Below are positions 1 to 12,261 of a DNA stretch of 64,000 nt, one piece after another (the first letter of the stretch is position 1; every line of letters begins with the position of its first letter). The position numbers were made by a program, and so were the translations under genes. The notes under the pieces are model-generated. The model worked only from the letters and a program-made list of their open reading frames with translations. It made no database searches and was not told the origin of the DNA. The DNA is from Achatina immaculata (taxonomy: Eukaryota > Mollusca > Gastropoda > Stylommatophora > Achatinidae). The stretch lies in NCBI GenBank assembly GCA_009760885.1, contig CM019693.1, positions 2,918,300 to 2,982,299 on the forward strand, read 5' to 3'.

Positions 1-520
1 ATTACCATCGAGGCACATCAAAGATCTGGTGCTAGCTCCAATATTTTCCTTCCTCCGTCAAAATCTTTTACTGTGTGCGATTTTGTTTTCACGGGAGAGA
101 ACTGCAGATAACAAAGACGTTCTACCGTAGTTTCTAGCGCTCATCATTCAACACAAGAAACTCCGTGCTCACTAGTTGCATACTCGAGTTTTGATAGTTT
201 TTGGTGGCGAACAAATTAATCATGTACAGATAATTACTTCAGTTTATTCTTCTAAAATGCCAGATAATCATGCTATAAACATCAGCCAGATACAGGAAGC
301 CTTGATCTATGGTCTTAGATATCTTCCAATAAGATCTTTTTCTTCGCTTTCACTCTTTGAAGCACTGTATAGATCAATGCGCGGCACAGAACTTCGTTCT
401 TCTGGTAATTTTCTCTTCCGTTTCTGTAGCAGTCTGATAGTTTTTTTTACCAGATAGGGTTGCTGGCCCTATGCCGAACCCTCCTTAGTCGCCTTTTTAC
501 GATCATGCGTGGTAGGGTAC
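1..520. other. unassigned leading segment
   Basis: I see no recognisable gene, RNA or repeat boundary here. A 93-residue open frame at 176-457 has no motif I can identify and no supporting context. The segment may be the 5' flank or a decayed upstream part of the LINE that follows. Confidence 0.4.
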
Positions 521-521
521 A

Positions 522-1752
522 GTGGTCCTATTCTTTGCAGATCCCGGGTACCACACTCGGAAAGAGCAGGCAGGATTTAGGAAAGGAAGATCATGCATAG
601 ACCACATATTTGTACTTAGACAAATATTAGAACAGGCAAATGAGTGGCATAGCACAACATATGCATTACTCATAGATTTTGAGAAAGCCTTTGACAGTGT
701 CAACAGAGATGCACTGTGGAAAATCCTAAGATGGCATGGCCTCCCCCATAAAATAGTTAATGTAATCAAAACCCTATACGAGGGTTTTCAGTGCAAAGTT
801 ATCTGTGGAGAACATACCTCCAGCAGCTTTAGGGTACAAACAGGAGTGAAGCAGGGATGTGTACTATCACCAACATTATTTATCTTGGCAGTAGACTGGT
901 TAATGAAGGAGGCAACATCAGACAAACACAGAGGATTACAATGGACCCTTGACACAGTGCTGGAGGACCTTGACTTTGCGGACGACATTTGTCTATTATC
1001 AAGCAGTCACAAAGATATGCAAGATAAAATAAACAAGCTAACTCAGAATGCAAACAACATAGGACTAAAGATCAATGTAGGAAAGACAAAGTTAATGAAG
1101 CAAAATGTGAACAACAGAAATGTACTCAGAGTAGATAACAAGTTAGTGGAGGAGGTCAACGAATTTGTATACCTTGGCAGCAGAGTAGTAGAAAATGGAG
1201 ACAGCACAGAGGACATCAACAGCAGACTTACTAGAGCAAACCAGGCTTTTGCAATGCTGCAGACTATATGGAAATCAAAAAAACTAAGCATAAATATGAA
1301 AATCAGGATATTTAAGAGTAATGTTCTAAGTGTATTACTCTATGGAAGTGAATGCTGGAAAATCATCAAAACCATAGAAAACAAGTTGAATTCTTTCCAG
1401 ACTAAATGTTTACGAAGAATTAGAAAAATATTTTGGCCAAACACCATAAGAAATAACATCTTATTAGCAGAAATGCAGATGAAACCACTTACAACAATTA
1501 TTGTTCCGAATGACTGACAACTCACTACCAAAAATAGCACTAAGATGGACACCACAGGGGAGCAGAAGTAAGGGTAGACCAAAAGAGACATGGAGAAGAA
1601 CAACAGAAAGGATGTTGAGCAATAGAGGGTTCACCTGGGCAAGAGCAAAAAAAAAAGGCGAAGGACAGGCATTTGTGGAAAACCCTTGCGGAAGCCCCAT
1701 GTGCCCTGGGCACTTAAGGAGCAGAGAGAGAGAGAGAGAGAGAGAGAGTGAT
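522..1752 (+). pseudogene. LINE family A reverse transcriptase, 5'-truncated, with 3' end
   Basis: A 331-codon open frame (522-1517) holds a non-LTR reverse transcriptase: AGFRKGRSCIDH finger region, motif A LLIDFEKAFDSVNR, motif B GVKQGCVLSPTLF, catalytic LDFADDICLL, and the thumb-like VYLGSRV and LYGSECWK segments. The C-terminal part continues in another frame from about 1501 (RWTPQGSRSKGRPKETWRR), so there is a frameshift near 1500. The endonuclease domain is absent. The 3' end carries the palindromic GTGCCCTGGGCAC and then an (AG)n run at 1722-1749. The same 3' terminus recurs near 23832. Style is RTE-like, but clade is uncertain. Function, when intact, would be target-primed reverse transcription in the nucleus. 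Confidence 0.85.
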
Positions 1753-2369
<617 letters not shown>

Positions 2370-2920
2370 AAAGTCTGAGATGAGAGAACACACATGTGGA
2401 CATATGCAACGAAGGAAAAGAATTAGATGTCTTGTCTCGCCATGAAAATATAATGGATATTGTCACTTTGCTCACTGGCTTTTCCAGAAATAATATCTTC
2501 CAGCCTACATTCGATTCACATAAACATTCAGTGAGCTCGCGTTGTATTTGGGTAGAAAAACAATTCCTGATATTTCACTTGACACAAGCTCTCAGAAAAT
2601 TTACCAAGGAACTAACTAAATAGACGCAATACACGGAAATACACAGTGGAAGGACCACGTGTAGTAACTGGAGGGTGAAGGTTGAAGGTGATTGTGGCAG
2701 TGCGTCACGCCTTCCTCGTTACCGAAGTTAATAGTCACGTTAACTTCTTTCATTCAAGGTTAATAATTGGATTCCTTGCTTCGTTCTCAAATTATAATGG
2801 ATATTCTCCCCTCGATTACTCACGAACATTTATTCGGCTGTATGAACAAGTATAAAATATTATTATTACAGAAAGGAGAAGAGAAGTAGTTACAAAACAC
2901 AGATTATCGAAAGGATAGAC
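2370..2920. repeat. dispersed or tandem unit, left copy
   Basis: Two blocks match the right copy at 7521-7947: 2370-2405 matches 7531-7566 (agtctgagatgagagaacac) and about 2635-2915 matches about 7671-7945. The middle (about 2408-2634) is different and longer here. The copy lies between microsatellites and is cut at its right edge by the LINE insertion at 2921. No protein is evident. It may be a non-autonomous element with microsatellite ends or a tandem duplication. Confidence 0.85.
2910..2920. repeat. target-site duplication, left (aaaggatagac)
   Basis: The 11 bases aaaggatagac occur here immediately outside the GAA tail of the LINE, and again exactly at 7398-7408 outside its 5' end. Confidence 0.85.
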
Positions 2921-2953
2921 TTCTTCTTCTTCTTCTTCGTTCGCACTGTCTGT

Positions 2954-3755
2954 CTATATCTGCAGTCCTGTCTCTTGGATAAATTTCACTGTTTTTTGTA
3001 ACTCATGTATGGAACCGTAGAGCTTATCTTCTTTAGTGGTTTCACTGGGCCAGTAATTATTTCTCAGTGTCTCGTAGTTGATGCAGTTCTGGAGGATATG
3101 TTCCACGGTTTGGGGCACCTGGGCACATGTACATAGATTAGTAGTACCAACCTTAAACTTTGTATACATATGACTTCGGAGTCGGCTGTGTCCTGTTCGG
3201 AGACGGAAGATGGTGACTTGTTCCTTTCTGTTTAGCATGTGATAGTCATCATGTGGTGGTGTTTGTGGCTTCCTGTAGGTTTTTATCATGCTTTTCTTCT
3301 GATTATAGGTGACTGGTATGTCTGGTTGCTCCATTTCAGTGCCCTCTTTGGCCAGATGGTCAGCTTTCTCATTGCCTGGTATCCCACAGTGGGAGGGAAT
3401 CCACTGCAAAGTGACTCCATGTTGTAAGCCAATTTTTGACAAGGCATCCTTAAGGTCTGGTAGTTTGTTGCACTGAAGAGCCTCCAGTACTGATCTTGCA
3501 TCTGTGAGAATTACTACAGGACATGTATCAATTCTGGAGTCTGATAGTTTTTCAACTGCAGCAATAATTGCCCTAACTTCTGCATCAAAGTTGTTGCAGT
3601 ATTTACCAGTGGGTATGGAAATCTTGTCATGGTGTTGTTTGGATATTCAATATATGCTCCTGCCCCACCATTTTTATGGCATTATGTGCAGATCCATCTG
3701 TATACACACGTATCCAGGTGTCACATGGATATTTGTCATCTAGAACACTAAGTGT
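2954..3755 (-). pseudogene. LINE RNase H domain and C-terminal CCHC-like segment
   Basis: Reading from 3755 down: RVYTDGSAHNA (first Asp of RNase H), GAYIEYPNN, FDAEVRAIIAAVEKL (Glu), PVVILTDARSVLEAL (second Asp), WIPSHCGIPGNEKADHLA (His and late Asp), then CTCAQVPQTVEHILQNC, a Cys-Cys-His-Cys pattern typical at the end of such LINE proteins. All catalytic residues are present, but the frame changes near 3755, near 3680 and near 3628, each explained by a one- or two-base indel. RNase H would remove the RNA template during cDNA synthesis. Confidence 0.88.
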
Positions 3756-5328
3756 GGCTTGATCTTACAAGACTGCTCTGCATCTCACCATTCTGCACAC
3801 CTTTCACTTCAGTCTGAATAGTTATTTGTGTATAATCTGCTTCTTTCCATGGTGTATGCTCTGGTACAGATGATAATGGAGTGACTACAGTTGGAAGGTC
3901 AGGTATCAGCTTACGCATACGCTTGGCCTGATGAATGAAGCTGCTTCTTTTAAGCCGTCCTAATGCCAAGTTATTGAATCTCTCCTTCAGGGGATGGCTT
4001 ACAGAGCTAAGGAATTTTTCTCCCATGGTCATGACCTTTGTGTCTCTACGTTCCTTTAGCGGTTGAACACCAACTATTTTCTGCATTTCTACTATTGGTG
4101 TGGACCTCATGGCACCTGTGATAATCCGTAGTGACTGATTTTGAACCTTGTCTAGATTATGCAGCGTAGTGTTTGATGCTGTGCACCAAGATGTTGAGCC
4201 ATATTCTAAATGTGGTAGAATACTTTGCTGATATACGTTCTTGAGGATTCTTTCACTAGCTCCCCATGTGGTCCCACTTAATTTTCTTAATATGGCTAGT
4301 TTTCTTCTGGCTTTTGCTTCTGCACTGTTGATGTGTTGCTTCCAAGTCAGTTTTGAGTCAAGAGTCACTCCTAAGTAAGTGGGTTGGTTGTCCATCCTTA
4401 AGGGTATTTCATTTACAAAGATCTTACCTGCTTTCTGTTTAGATGAGAGGGTGAACAGAGTGGTACTTGATTTCTCTGTGTTGATACTTACACACCATTT
4501 GTTTGTCCATGATGTCAAGATGTCTGCTGCTCTTTGGAGTCTCTGTGTAGCAACTGTCGCATATTCATCTGTACACCACATGACCAGATCATCTGCATAC
4601 AGTGCTGCTTTGATTCCATAGGGAAGTTCCTTGACCAGGTCATTAATGAATACAAGGAATAGTGTAGGCGAAAGGACTCCTCCTTGTGGTACACCGTGTC
4701 GCAGAAGTACTTTCTGGCTTTTGTGTCCATCCATTACTACTCTAGCTCTTCTATTGTGTAAATAGGACTTTATCCAGTTGTACAGTCTTCCATTCACATT
4801 GCAGTTTCTTAGTTTCCACAACAGACCTTTTTTCCATACTTTATCAAAGGCTTTCTTCAGGTCTATCCACGCTGCTAGTACAAGGTTTTTCTCTTGGAAT
4901 GCATCCTCAATCTCTTGAGAGAGATAGGTCACTTGATCTTCCGTACTGTAGTACTGCCTAAATCCTGCTTGTTGTGGAACGAGAAGGTTTTCACTTTCTA
5001 GGTACCATTTTAGCCTCAGGTCAATGATGCGTTCCATCGTTTTGCATAGGCAGCTAGTGAGACTGATTGGCCTGTAGCTGGAGGCAGTATCACTGTTTTT
5101 CCCTGGCTTTAGCAGTGGTACCATGCTTGCTTCCTTCCAGATTTGAGGTAACTTACCTGTGCTCCAGCACATATTGAAAATATCCAACAGCTTTCCCATT
5201 GCTGCCATTCCCAGGTTCTTGATCATTTCATTGGACACTCCATCTGGTCCTGGTGATTTCCTTGGTTTCAGTTTACTAACTGCTAGGTCTAACTCACTGC
5301 GTGTGATTGGTGCATCCATGACCTCCAC
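3748..5328 (-). pseudogene. LINE reverse transcriptase domain
   Basis: A 526-codon open frame with the standard non-LTR RT series: KLKPRKSPGPDGVSNEMI at the N-terminus, SSYRPISLTSCLCKTMERI, QAGFRQYYSTEDQ, motif A AAWIDLKKAFDKVW, motif B HGVPQGGVLSPTLFLVFIND, catalytic AALYADDLVMW (YADD intact), YLGVTLDSKLTWKQHI and a long thumb. It overlaps the endonuclease frame at 5289-5328, showing a frameshift at the endonuclease-RT junction, and ends at a stop caused by the shift near 3755. This is the best preserved RT in the window. Confidence 0.93.
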
Positions 5329-6800
5329 TTTCTGACTTGTTCCTCCTCTTTCTGTGGCTCGATGCGCACTGTACGCTCCTTCTCTGGATGGATATCAATG
5401 TTGCAGTCCTGTGCAAACATGCGAGCAAAGTGATCTGCTACCTGCTTACCTGTAAGAGTTTTCCCATCCTCTATTAGTGTAATCTTTGTACTTCTTCCAG
5501 TACTCTCATCATTTAACTGTTTGATTAGTTTCCACAGTTTCCTTCCATCCTTTTCAAAGTTTAGGGACTCTGTTTTCTCTCTCCAACTTTCCCGTCTGGC
5601 TTGCAGCTTTGCTCTCTGAAATTTGGCCTTAGAATGTTGGTAATTATTGTGGTGTTCTTGGCATGGTCTATTTTCTGCTTGCTTTCGAGCTGCTTCCACG
5701 TCATCATGGAGTTTTCCCAGCTCACTAGACCAGTATGGTTTATAGTCCCTGCGAGCTCCTCTGGGAATGGTTTCACGAGCGGCCTGAAGGATACAAGCAT
5801 TGAATTCCTTCACTATGCTGTTAATATCCTTACCTTCTATGGACAGCTGTCCCACCAGGATACCTGTACGATGTCTGTACATTGTCCAGTTTGCTTTTTT
5901 ATAGTTCCATCTGGGGAGAGGGTTACTGGTGTTAAGGAGTTCATTTTCTATTGTCAGGAAGACTGGTCGATGGTAGCTACCTCCAAGTTGTTTTCCAACT
6001 TCACGTGTAATGTTCCACTTCAGATCTGGAGAGTGGAATGCCAGATCTGGTGTTGATTTTGTATGCCAAGCCCTTGAGTAAAATGTTGGGGCATCCATTG
6101 GCTGGTTGATCAGGAGAAGTCCATTATCATCCTGCCAGCTCTCAACTTCCTCTCCTCTCTTGTCTATGTGGTCATAGCCCCAGCTCTGGGAATGACTGTT
6201 AAAATCACCACAGACCATCAGTCTCTCTTTGTGTGGGATTGTTCCTAAAGCAAGTGGGCGGTCATTAGGACAGTAATAGTTAAGGAGGTGGAAATCTGTA
6301 TTACTACTTTTTAGATGGATCATCTGGTATTCGGCTCCTTCCATGTACACTCCCACCTGACATGCGCTGATGTTATTCTTAACAAGTGTGAGTACTCCTC
6401 CTTTTCTTCTGTCCTGTCGGTCTGATCTAAAACACTGGTAGCCTCTGATTTTAAAGGCGGCATCTTTGGTTAGGTGTGTCTCCTGTATGCAGCATATACT
6501 TACCTGCTCTGCAAAAAGTATGTTCTCTAGTTCCACCTTTTTGCTATAGCCATCTCTAACACTGCTGACACCCTCAGCATTCCACTGCATTATTTTAAGT
6601 TCTTGCTTTTTGGCTGTTTTCTTCTGTTGTATTTTTTGGCCAGTAGCTCTACTCTCATGTCTCCTGACTCCACAAGACGAACTGAGAGGACCTCCAGTAG
6701 CATTGGGTGGACCCTTTCGAGGCAGGGGGCCCGGCACTGCACCTGCCTGGTTAGTCTTCACAGGGCGAGCACCATGTTTGAAAACTGTAGATATAGACAT
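5289..6800 (-). pseudogene. LINE APE-type endonuclease domain
   Basis: Motifs in order: LKIMQWNAEGVSS, VSICCIQETHL (catalytic Glu), RSDRQDRRKGGVLTLVKN, LMVCGDFNSHSQSW (Asp-Asn pair), TPDLAF, and GGSYHRPVFL, where APE-type enzymes normally have Ser-Asp-His. Here the Asp is Tyr, so nicking activity is probably lost. The N-terminal ~70 residues are Pro/Gly/Lys-rich and unrecognised. The start codon is uncertain. Downstream the linker runs to the RT in another frame. Confidence 0.9.
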
Positions 6801-7350
6801 TTCATTAGCGATAATGCGTGTTACCCTGATTTTTGCGATGCGCCTTTTGGCTGGGTAACTCCGACTTCAGCACCTTTCCTTGCTAGGGCAGACTGTGGTC
6901 TTGCTCGGACTGCCATGAAGACAGTGTGGCTGGCCTGGCCAAAACTTTGTTTTCCAGCCTCTGGTGGCTGTACTTAAACCCCTTCTCCATGTCAGATGGT
7001 TTGAGACAGTTCCACAAAGACACTCTGACTCTGAGATGAGGAATCTGATGAGTGCTTCAACGATATCCATTCCCCGCCACCTATAGTCTACTGGCTATGT
7101 TTTGTTCACATCATTCTGATAGCCATTGTTGTAAAGACCCATAGGCTTGTCACGTCCTGGATTCATTGGTTTCACACCAGACTTCCCTCATCCCCGCCAG
7201 AGATCTCCATGTCCCCATCCGTCCACCAACCTGACATTACATTTTGCAAAAATAACAATTACAATTAGTGTTGATTGCTACAAGTTTCTGGGCTACAGAG
7301 GTAGGTCAGAGTTTTTAAGCAAACAGATCTATGTTCCCTGTCTCACAAAC
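6801..7350 (-). other. LINE 5' region, possible ORF1 remnant
   Basis: The segment upstream of the endonuclease has short open frames on the minus strand (for example 6867-7070, 67 codons, Cys- and Trp-containing). I cannot identify a gag-like zinc knuckle or RRM. It may be a decayed ORF1 or 5' untranslated sequence. Confidence 0.35.
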
Positions 7351-7383
7351 ACTGTGTTAAGATAAGTGTGCTCTTAACACAGT
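7351..7383 (-). promoter_or_regulatory. 12-bp perfect hairpin at LINE 5' end
   Basis: ACTGTGTTAAGA (7351-7362) and TCTTAACACAGT (7372-7383) are perfect inverted repeats with a 9-nt loop. They sit within about 15-47 nt of the LINE's 5' boundary. A role in the RNA leader is inference only. Confidence 0.55.
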
Positions 7384-7397
7384 TGTTCCCAGGGGAG

Positions 7398-7408
7398 AAA
7401 GGATAGAC
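7398..7408. repeat. target-site duplication, right (aaaggatagac)
   Basis: Exact match to 2910-2920. After removal of the LINE, the left repeat unit would run directly into the GATA microsatellite, just as the right unit does at 7947. Confidence 0.85.
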
Positions 7409-7520
<112 letters not shown>

Positions 7521-7946
7521 CAAGACAAGAGTCTGAGATGAGAGAACACACATGCGGACATGCGCACCGTGTGGCCTGATTTAGTAGTAAACACTCAATG
7601 CGGGTCGTCGAGCAAACATGAATCTTCGTTTCTATTTAAACGAAACGACAGAAAGTTAGGGAAAACACACAGAAATACACAGTGGAAGGACCACATGCAG
7701 TAACTGGAGAGTGAAAATTGAAGATGATTGTGGCAGTGCGTCACGTCTTCCTCGTTACCGAAGTTAACAGTCACGCAACTTCTTTCAGTCAAGGGAACTA
7801 ATTGGATTCCTTGCTTCGTTCTCAAATTATAATGGATATTCTCCCTTCGATTATTCACGACATTTATTCCGCCGTATGAACAAGTATAAAATACTATTAT
7901 TATTACAGAAAGGAGAAGAAAAGTAACAAAAGGCAGATTGTCGAAG

Positions 7947-7947
<1 letters not shown>
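7521..7947. repeat. dispersed or tandem unit, right copy
   Basis: Matches the left copy at 2370-2920 over its first ~36 bp and last ~275 bp. The middle (about 7567-7670) is shorter and unrelated. It is followed by a GATA tract at the same position as the left copy was before the LINE insertion. Confidence 0.85.

Positions 7948-7997
<50 letters not shown>
7948..7997. repeat. (GATA)n microsatellite
   Basis: About 12 GATA units directly abutting the next LINE fragment. Confidence 0.95.
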
Positions 7998-8946
7998 CTC
8001 AGGAAAAACCAGACTGGCTGTCTTCCTTGGCTAGCAACATAGGTCTTGAAATGAACAAAGACAAAACAAAAATAATGAAACTTCTCATTAATCAAGAAGG
8101 AAAAATATACATAGAAGGAACAGATGTTGATGAATAAACCAATTTGCATACCTTAGCAGCTGCATAGACCAGGATGGTGACACCAGGAAGGAAGTTTTAG
8201 AATTGCAAAAGCAGCATTGACCTTAAAAAATCTTGAGAACATATGGAATTCAAAAGTTATAAGCACAAATATCAAGTTAAGATTATTCAATTCAAATGTG
8301 ATATCCTCCCTCATTTATGCATGCGAAAGCTGGAAAACAACTAAAGAAATAGACAAGAAATTAGACTCTTTTGAAAACAAATGCCTAAGGAAAATACTTG
8401 GTATAAAGTGGAATGAATTTAAGAACAACACATAGATAAGACATATCAGCAAACAACAACCTCTCTCATGGTTGATCAGAAAAAGGAGATGGACATATGT
8501 AGGCCACGTGATGAGAAGAAACAACCAGAGAATACCAAAACAAGCTATCAAGTGGACCACAACAGGCCGAAGAAAAAGAGGTCGACCACATGAAACTCTA
8601 AAGAGGACATTGTTAAGAGAAGCTAGTTTAGTGGACATAACATCTCGTGATGAAGAAAAACTCGCCGAAAACAGGAAACTTGGCAAACAGCTATGCGAGC
8701 CCTATGCGACGTTTTACGTCACGGGAAGGATGTAAGATGTAAGCTATATCTGTGTGTGTATGCATGGGTGAGAGCTATTTTATTAGGTTAATTACTTCTT
8801 CCCTTTTACTTTGAATGTAATAGTTTAATCTTACACTCTTTTGATATGTTTTTTTACTATTGTAATTTGTATACTTGTATTAAATCGAGTGTGTGGGAAG
8901 AATGAAAGATGGATTTTAAAATAAAGATCATTCATTCATTCATTCA
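7998..8946 (+). pseudogene. LINE family Y 3' portion with ATTC tail
   Basis: Decayed RT thumb and C-terminal region: IGLEMNKDKTKIM near 8040, then NIWNSKVISTNIKLRLFN with SLIYACESWK (8217-8435) and RRWTYVGHVMRRNNQRIPKQ plus TGRRKRGRPHETLKR (8472-8735). Several stops and frame changes. A ~200 bp 3' untranslated region (8736-8927) ends in AATAAAG and an (ATTC)n tail at 8928-8946. The 3' region recurs at 12400-12667 and, in part, at 11600-11712; the coding end recurs reversed at 59290-59500. Style is RTE-like. Confidence 0.85.
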
Positions 8947-9119
8947 CTACTTCAAAAGAAATCGAACAGTAAGTCTGTCTGGAAAGCAATTAACATTCTT
9001 GCAAAGAAGAGAAAATAGTCTGACTTGTAGAGTTATTACCATGTACCTACTTGTGCTGAGCTCAGCAATCAAATCAGAGAAAAGACAATATCTTAAAGTC
9101 TTCACTACTGTCCTCTACT

Positions 9120-10985
9120 TGTAACTAAAGTGAATTAAACAAATTCATAGGTAATAAATGTTCAAATCTAAAGCAACCTAGCATCCCTTTCATGTCAGTT
9201 AGTGAAGTCTATAATTATCTTTTATCTTTGAAGAGCAATAATACAACAGGGCTTGATGAAACTAGCAACAGGATATTACGCTACTCAGCCTCGGTAAGTA
9301 CAGATACACTAACACACATTTACAATCAGTGCATTGCACATTGTCATTTTCCTCAGGCTTTTTAAAAATGCAAAAAATATATCCCCCTTTTCAAATCTGG
9401 TTCAGAAAACAATCCCTCTAGCTATAGGCCAATTTCCATTCTATCAACTTTGTCAAAACCCCTAGAAAAACACACACACAAAAGACAACCTTACAACATA
9501 TGCAAGAAAATGATTTGATTGTTGTCTGTCAATCAGGTTTTAGCCCCAGATATTCCTGCCACACAGCTCTCACAAAAATGACAGAATGTTGGTTATCTAA
9601 TATAAACGATGATAAATTATGTGGTGCTGTCTTTGTTGACTTAAAAAAAGCATTTGACATGACTGATGATGTAATCCTAGTTAGAAAGATTGAGACTTAT
9701 AAACTACACCCACACTTAACACAATTTCTTACATCTTTTCTGTGTAATAGACAGCAGATAGTTTGCCTCAAAAACTCTAAGTCAAGTCCATCTGTGGTTG
9801 AAAATGGTGTCCCACAAGTATCTGTTCTTGGTCCTCTGCTTTTTACTATTTACATCAATGATCTTCCACTTCATCTCAAAAAATCTTTTTTGCTGATGAC
9901 TGCACAGTTTACACTAGTGACAATGACTGTATCAATCTTGAGTCAGCTCTTCAATTTGAAGTAAACAATCTAATTAACTGGAGCAACAACAACAGAATGC
10001 TAATGAACACCAGCAAAACAAAATCCATGCTCATTACAGCAAGACAGAAATTGACAAATTCACCATCAACAACACTAAAGCTCCATGCTGGAATTTCAAA
10101 GATAGAAAATGTTAGTGAACATAAAACCTTAGGTCTCACGATTGACCACCATCTCAGGTGGAATTGTCATGTGGACAATCTAACCAAACTCACTGCATAA
10201 AAAGTTTTTTAAAAAAGGTAACGGTAATCCTGTCATGCCTTAGATGCAAATAGGGATATGGTGTTAGTGCCCATATTTTCCTTGACCTGTCAGCACACTA
10301 GAGGGTGATATGGTCAGTATCACGCCTGGCCGCCTTTCCTTCCCCAAGCTCAGAAGAAGTCGGGTACCCATTTCTACAGTTGGGTGACTGGGGTGCCTCC
10401 GGCCGGATTCGAACCCCAGACCTTCGCCATGAGAGACCAGTACACTAACCACTTTGCCACTCAGACACTCTACCAGTTTGCCAAAATTAAACACTTTCTT
10501 GACACAGACACTAGGAAAATATACTACACATCATAAATAAAAACACATTTTGGACTGCTGTTCCACAATCTGGGATTGTTGATCCATATCAAACATGAAT
10601 AGACTTTACTCACTACAAAAACAAGCAGTAAAGCTTATAGACAACAAATATGTAGCACATACTGCAAATAAGGGCAAACATCTTGACATTCTACCCCTCA
10701 AGAAGAGATTTCTATTCAACAAGGCCAAGTTAATTCATAAAATTCTGTAACACAATGCTCCGCCCTATTTATGGTCATTATTCAAATTTAACCTAAAACA
10801 CAGTCAACGCTTAAGTAATTGTATTTCCCAAAACCATGACTTGACATGTTCAAAAAAAGCTTGTCTTACTCAGGTGCCTGCCTTTGGAATGCCCTTCCAA
10901 CTCATGTAAAACATATAAGTAATATTCATTCTTATAACTTCAAGCTATGTCAATATCTATTGGAGATGGACCATATGCCTCCCTA
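9120..10985 (+). pseudogene. CR1/Jockey-like LINE reverse transcriptase, split by a SINE
   Basis: Fragments read as a non-LTR RT of the CR1/Jockey type: LKSNNTTGLDETSNRIL near 9225, SSYRPISILSTLSKPLE near 9415, QSGFSPRYSCHTAL, VFVDLKKAFD (motif A), VVENGVPQVSVLGPLLFTIYINDLP (motif B; the usual Gln-Gly-Ser has become Gln-Val-Ser), then in another frame FADDCTVYTSDND (Ala-Asp-Asp kept), MNTSKTKSMLIT and HKTLGLTIDHHLRWN to about 10200. After the SINE at 10206-10483 the thumb resumes (IKHFLDTDTRK, CLWNALPTHVK) to about 10985. Frameshifts and stops are frequent. No endonuclease is seen. Confidence 0.85.
10206..10483 (-). mobile_element. tRNA-derived SINE, family A, copy 1
   Basis: Reverse complement begins GTGTCTGAGTGGCGAAGTGG (A-box region) and has the B-box GGTTCGAATCC near 10400. 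The body and TTTACC-like tail match copies at 26164, 33885 and 58553. It interrupts the LINE at 9120-10985, so it inserted later than that LINE. Confidence 0.9.
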
Positions 10986-11029
10986 ATGTGTATATGTGTT
11001 TGTGCATACATTATACACACGTATGAATA

Positions 11030-11340
11030 GCTGAAGGTATGTATGTGTGTGTGTCCGTATATAGCTATGTGTGTAAGTGTATACATGTTTATTGGTATGT
11101 ATGTCTGTATGAATATATATGTAGATGTTTATGTGCACGTGTCTTTATGTCTACATATATACATGTGTATACATATGTATCGGTATGTATGTTTGTACGA
11201 ACATATATGTAGATGTGTATGTGCACGTGTCTTTATGTGTACATACATACATGTGTATATATGTGAATTGCATGTGTGCATATGTACATGTGTGGATGCG
11301 CTTGTTTATATGTGCTATATGTGTGAATAAATGCATCAGT
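11030..11340. repeat. ATGT/TG-rich microsatellite-like tract
   Basis: Imperfect TATG, TGTG and TATA repeats, with an internal ~100-bp duplication (10 to 12 conserved blocks such as tagatgt-tatgtgcacgtgtc at about 11130 and 11210). Open frames here are compositional. Confidence 0.85.
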
Positions 11341-11599
11341 ATGTATTTGCTTAAGAACAATATGGGCAAATTTACTATCAAAGTCTACATTAGTTTAATC
11401 TAATGTATGACTTGATTGTTGTATCTGTTATATTGCTGTTCCAAAAATGTGTGAGTTTAAAATGAATGTGAGCATGTAATAAAGTTTATTTCATGTAGCT
11501 GCATAAAGCAGAACGTGGAGTGTATAGAAAGAAAGGGTTTATTAATTACGTACTTATTCATTGTTTTTTTCATGCATATTATGTTCAGTAACAAATGCT
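11341..11599. other. unassigned AT-rich spacer
   Basis: No feature recognised. Confidence 0.4.
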
Positions 11600-11712
11600 G
11601 AATATCTGTGAGTGAATGAAAGTTGTATGATGAAGGGCAGAATGGTAGACGGGCCTGCGTGCCCAATTCTTAACTCTTCGAAAATAAAGTTCGTTCGTCC
11701 GTTCACTCTTTG
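11600..11712 (+). mobile_element. LINE 3' terminus, family Y-like, GTTC tail
   Basis: The block containing cagaatggtagacgggcctg and ending AAAATAAAG is a close match to 12570-12640. It ends in GTTCGTTCGTCCGTTC instead of the ATTC tail. Confidence 0.75.
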
Positions 11713-12210
11713 ATAGAGTCTACTAAACACACACAAACCACTCCATAAACAAACACACATAAACACACTCCATTTTATGCACAAGAAGAAAGACAACAGA
11801 GAAATCTCTCTCCCAGGTGCCGTTTCTCACACCTGTATCACAGTTTGGAAAGTCCTAGTCTAAATCGGTGTCCTCGCAAACCTGTGTCAAGCTTTTACCT
11901 CAGCTCTGCGCAGCCGTTCCATGAAGTCCTAAGTCACAGACTGGCACCGGGGTGGGGTGGGAAAGGGGGGTGGGGGTTCAGGTAGCGCGGCATTATGGAT
12001 CCGGGCGTTATCACAAGGGGAGGAAAGATTCTTGAAAAGAGACGCTCTTCTGTCAGTTACAAGACTATCGAGTTTTTAGAGTGAATGTGATGTTAAGAAA
12101 TTGAAATTGTCAAATCGTTGCATCTCACTTTCTCTGAGGAGTGCCTGCTAGTTCATTCCGTTGTCACTGAAAGCAAACGTACTTTTAAGAAACTGTAAAA
12201 TCTTGAATTA
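11713..12210. other. unassigned segment
   Basis: No coding or repeat signature recognised apart from G-rich runs near 11950. Confidence 0.4.
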
Positions 12211-12261
12211 GCTTATTCTAGCTTACGTTAGCTTATTCTAGCTTACGTTAGCTTATTCTAC
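12211..12261. repeat. 20-bp tandem repeat
   Basis: GCTTATTCTAGCTTACGTTA occurs two and a half times in tandem. A related piece occurs at 12670-12705. Confidence 0.85.

Larger units (their letters stand above)
2921..7397 (-). mobile_element. I/Nimb-like LINE (APE endonuclease, RT, RNase H), 4477 bp, GAA-tailed
   Basis: The minus strand reads 5' leader, endonuclease, reverse transcriptase, RNase H with a C-terminal CCHC-like segment, then a (GAA)n tail (2921-2938 on the plus strand as TTC repeats). This domain order is known for RNase H-bearing clades such as I, Ingi, Nimb and Tad1. I infer I/Nimb-like. An exact 11-bp target duplication flanks it, so this copy was inserted as one piece. Its target was the junction between a ~0.5 kb repeat unit and a GATA microsatellite. 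The coding region is broken by at least four frameshifts. It could be near full length, but ORF1 is not clearly recognisable, so 5' truncation is possible. Confidence 0.92.

Noticed and set aside
2921..7397. Interpretation as an LTR retrotransposon or endogenous retrovirus
   Set aside because: APE endonuclease, non-LTR RT motifs, a GAA tail and absence of LTRs, protease and integrase all indicate a LINE.
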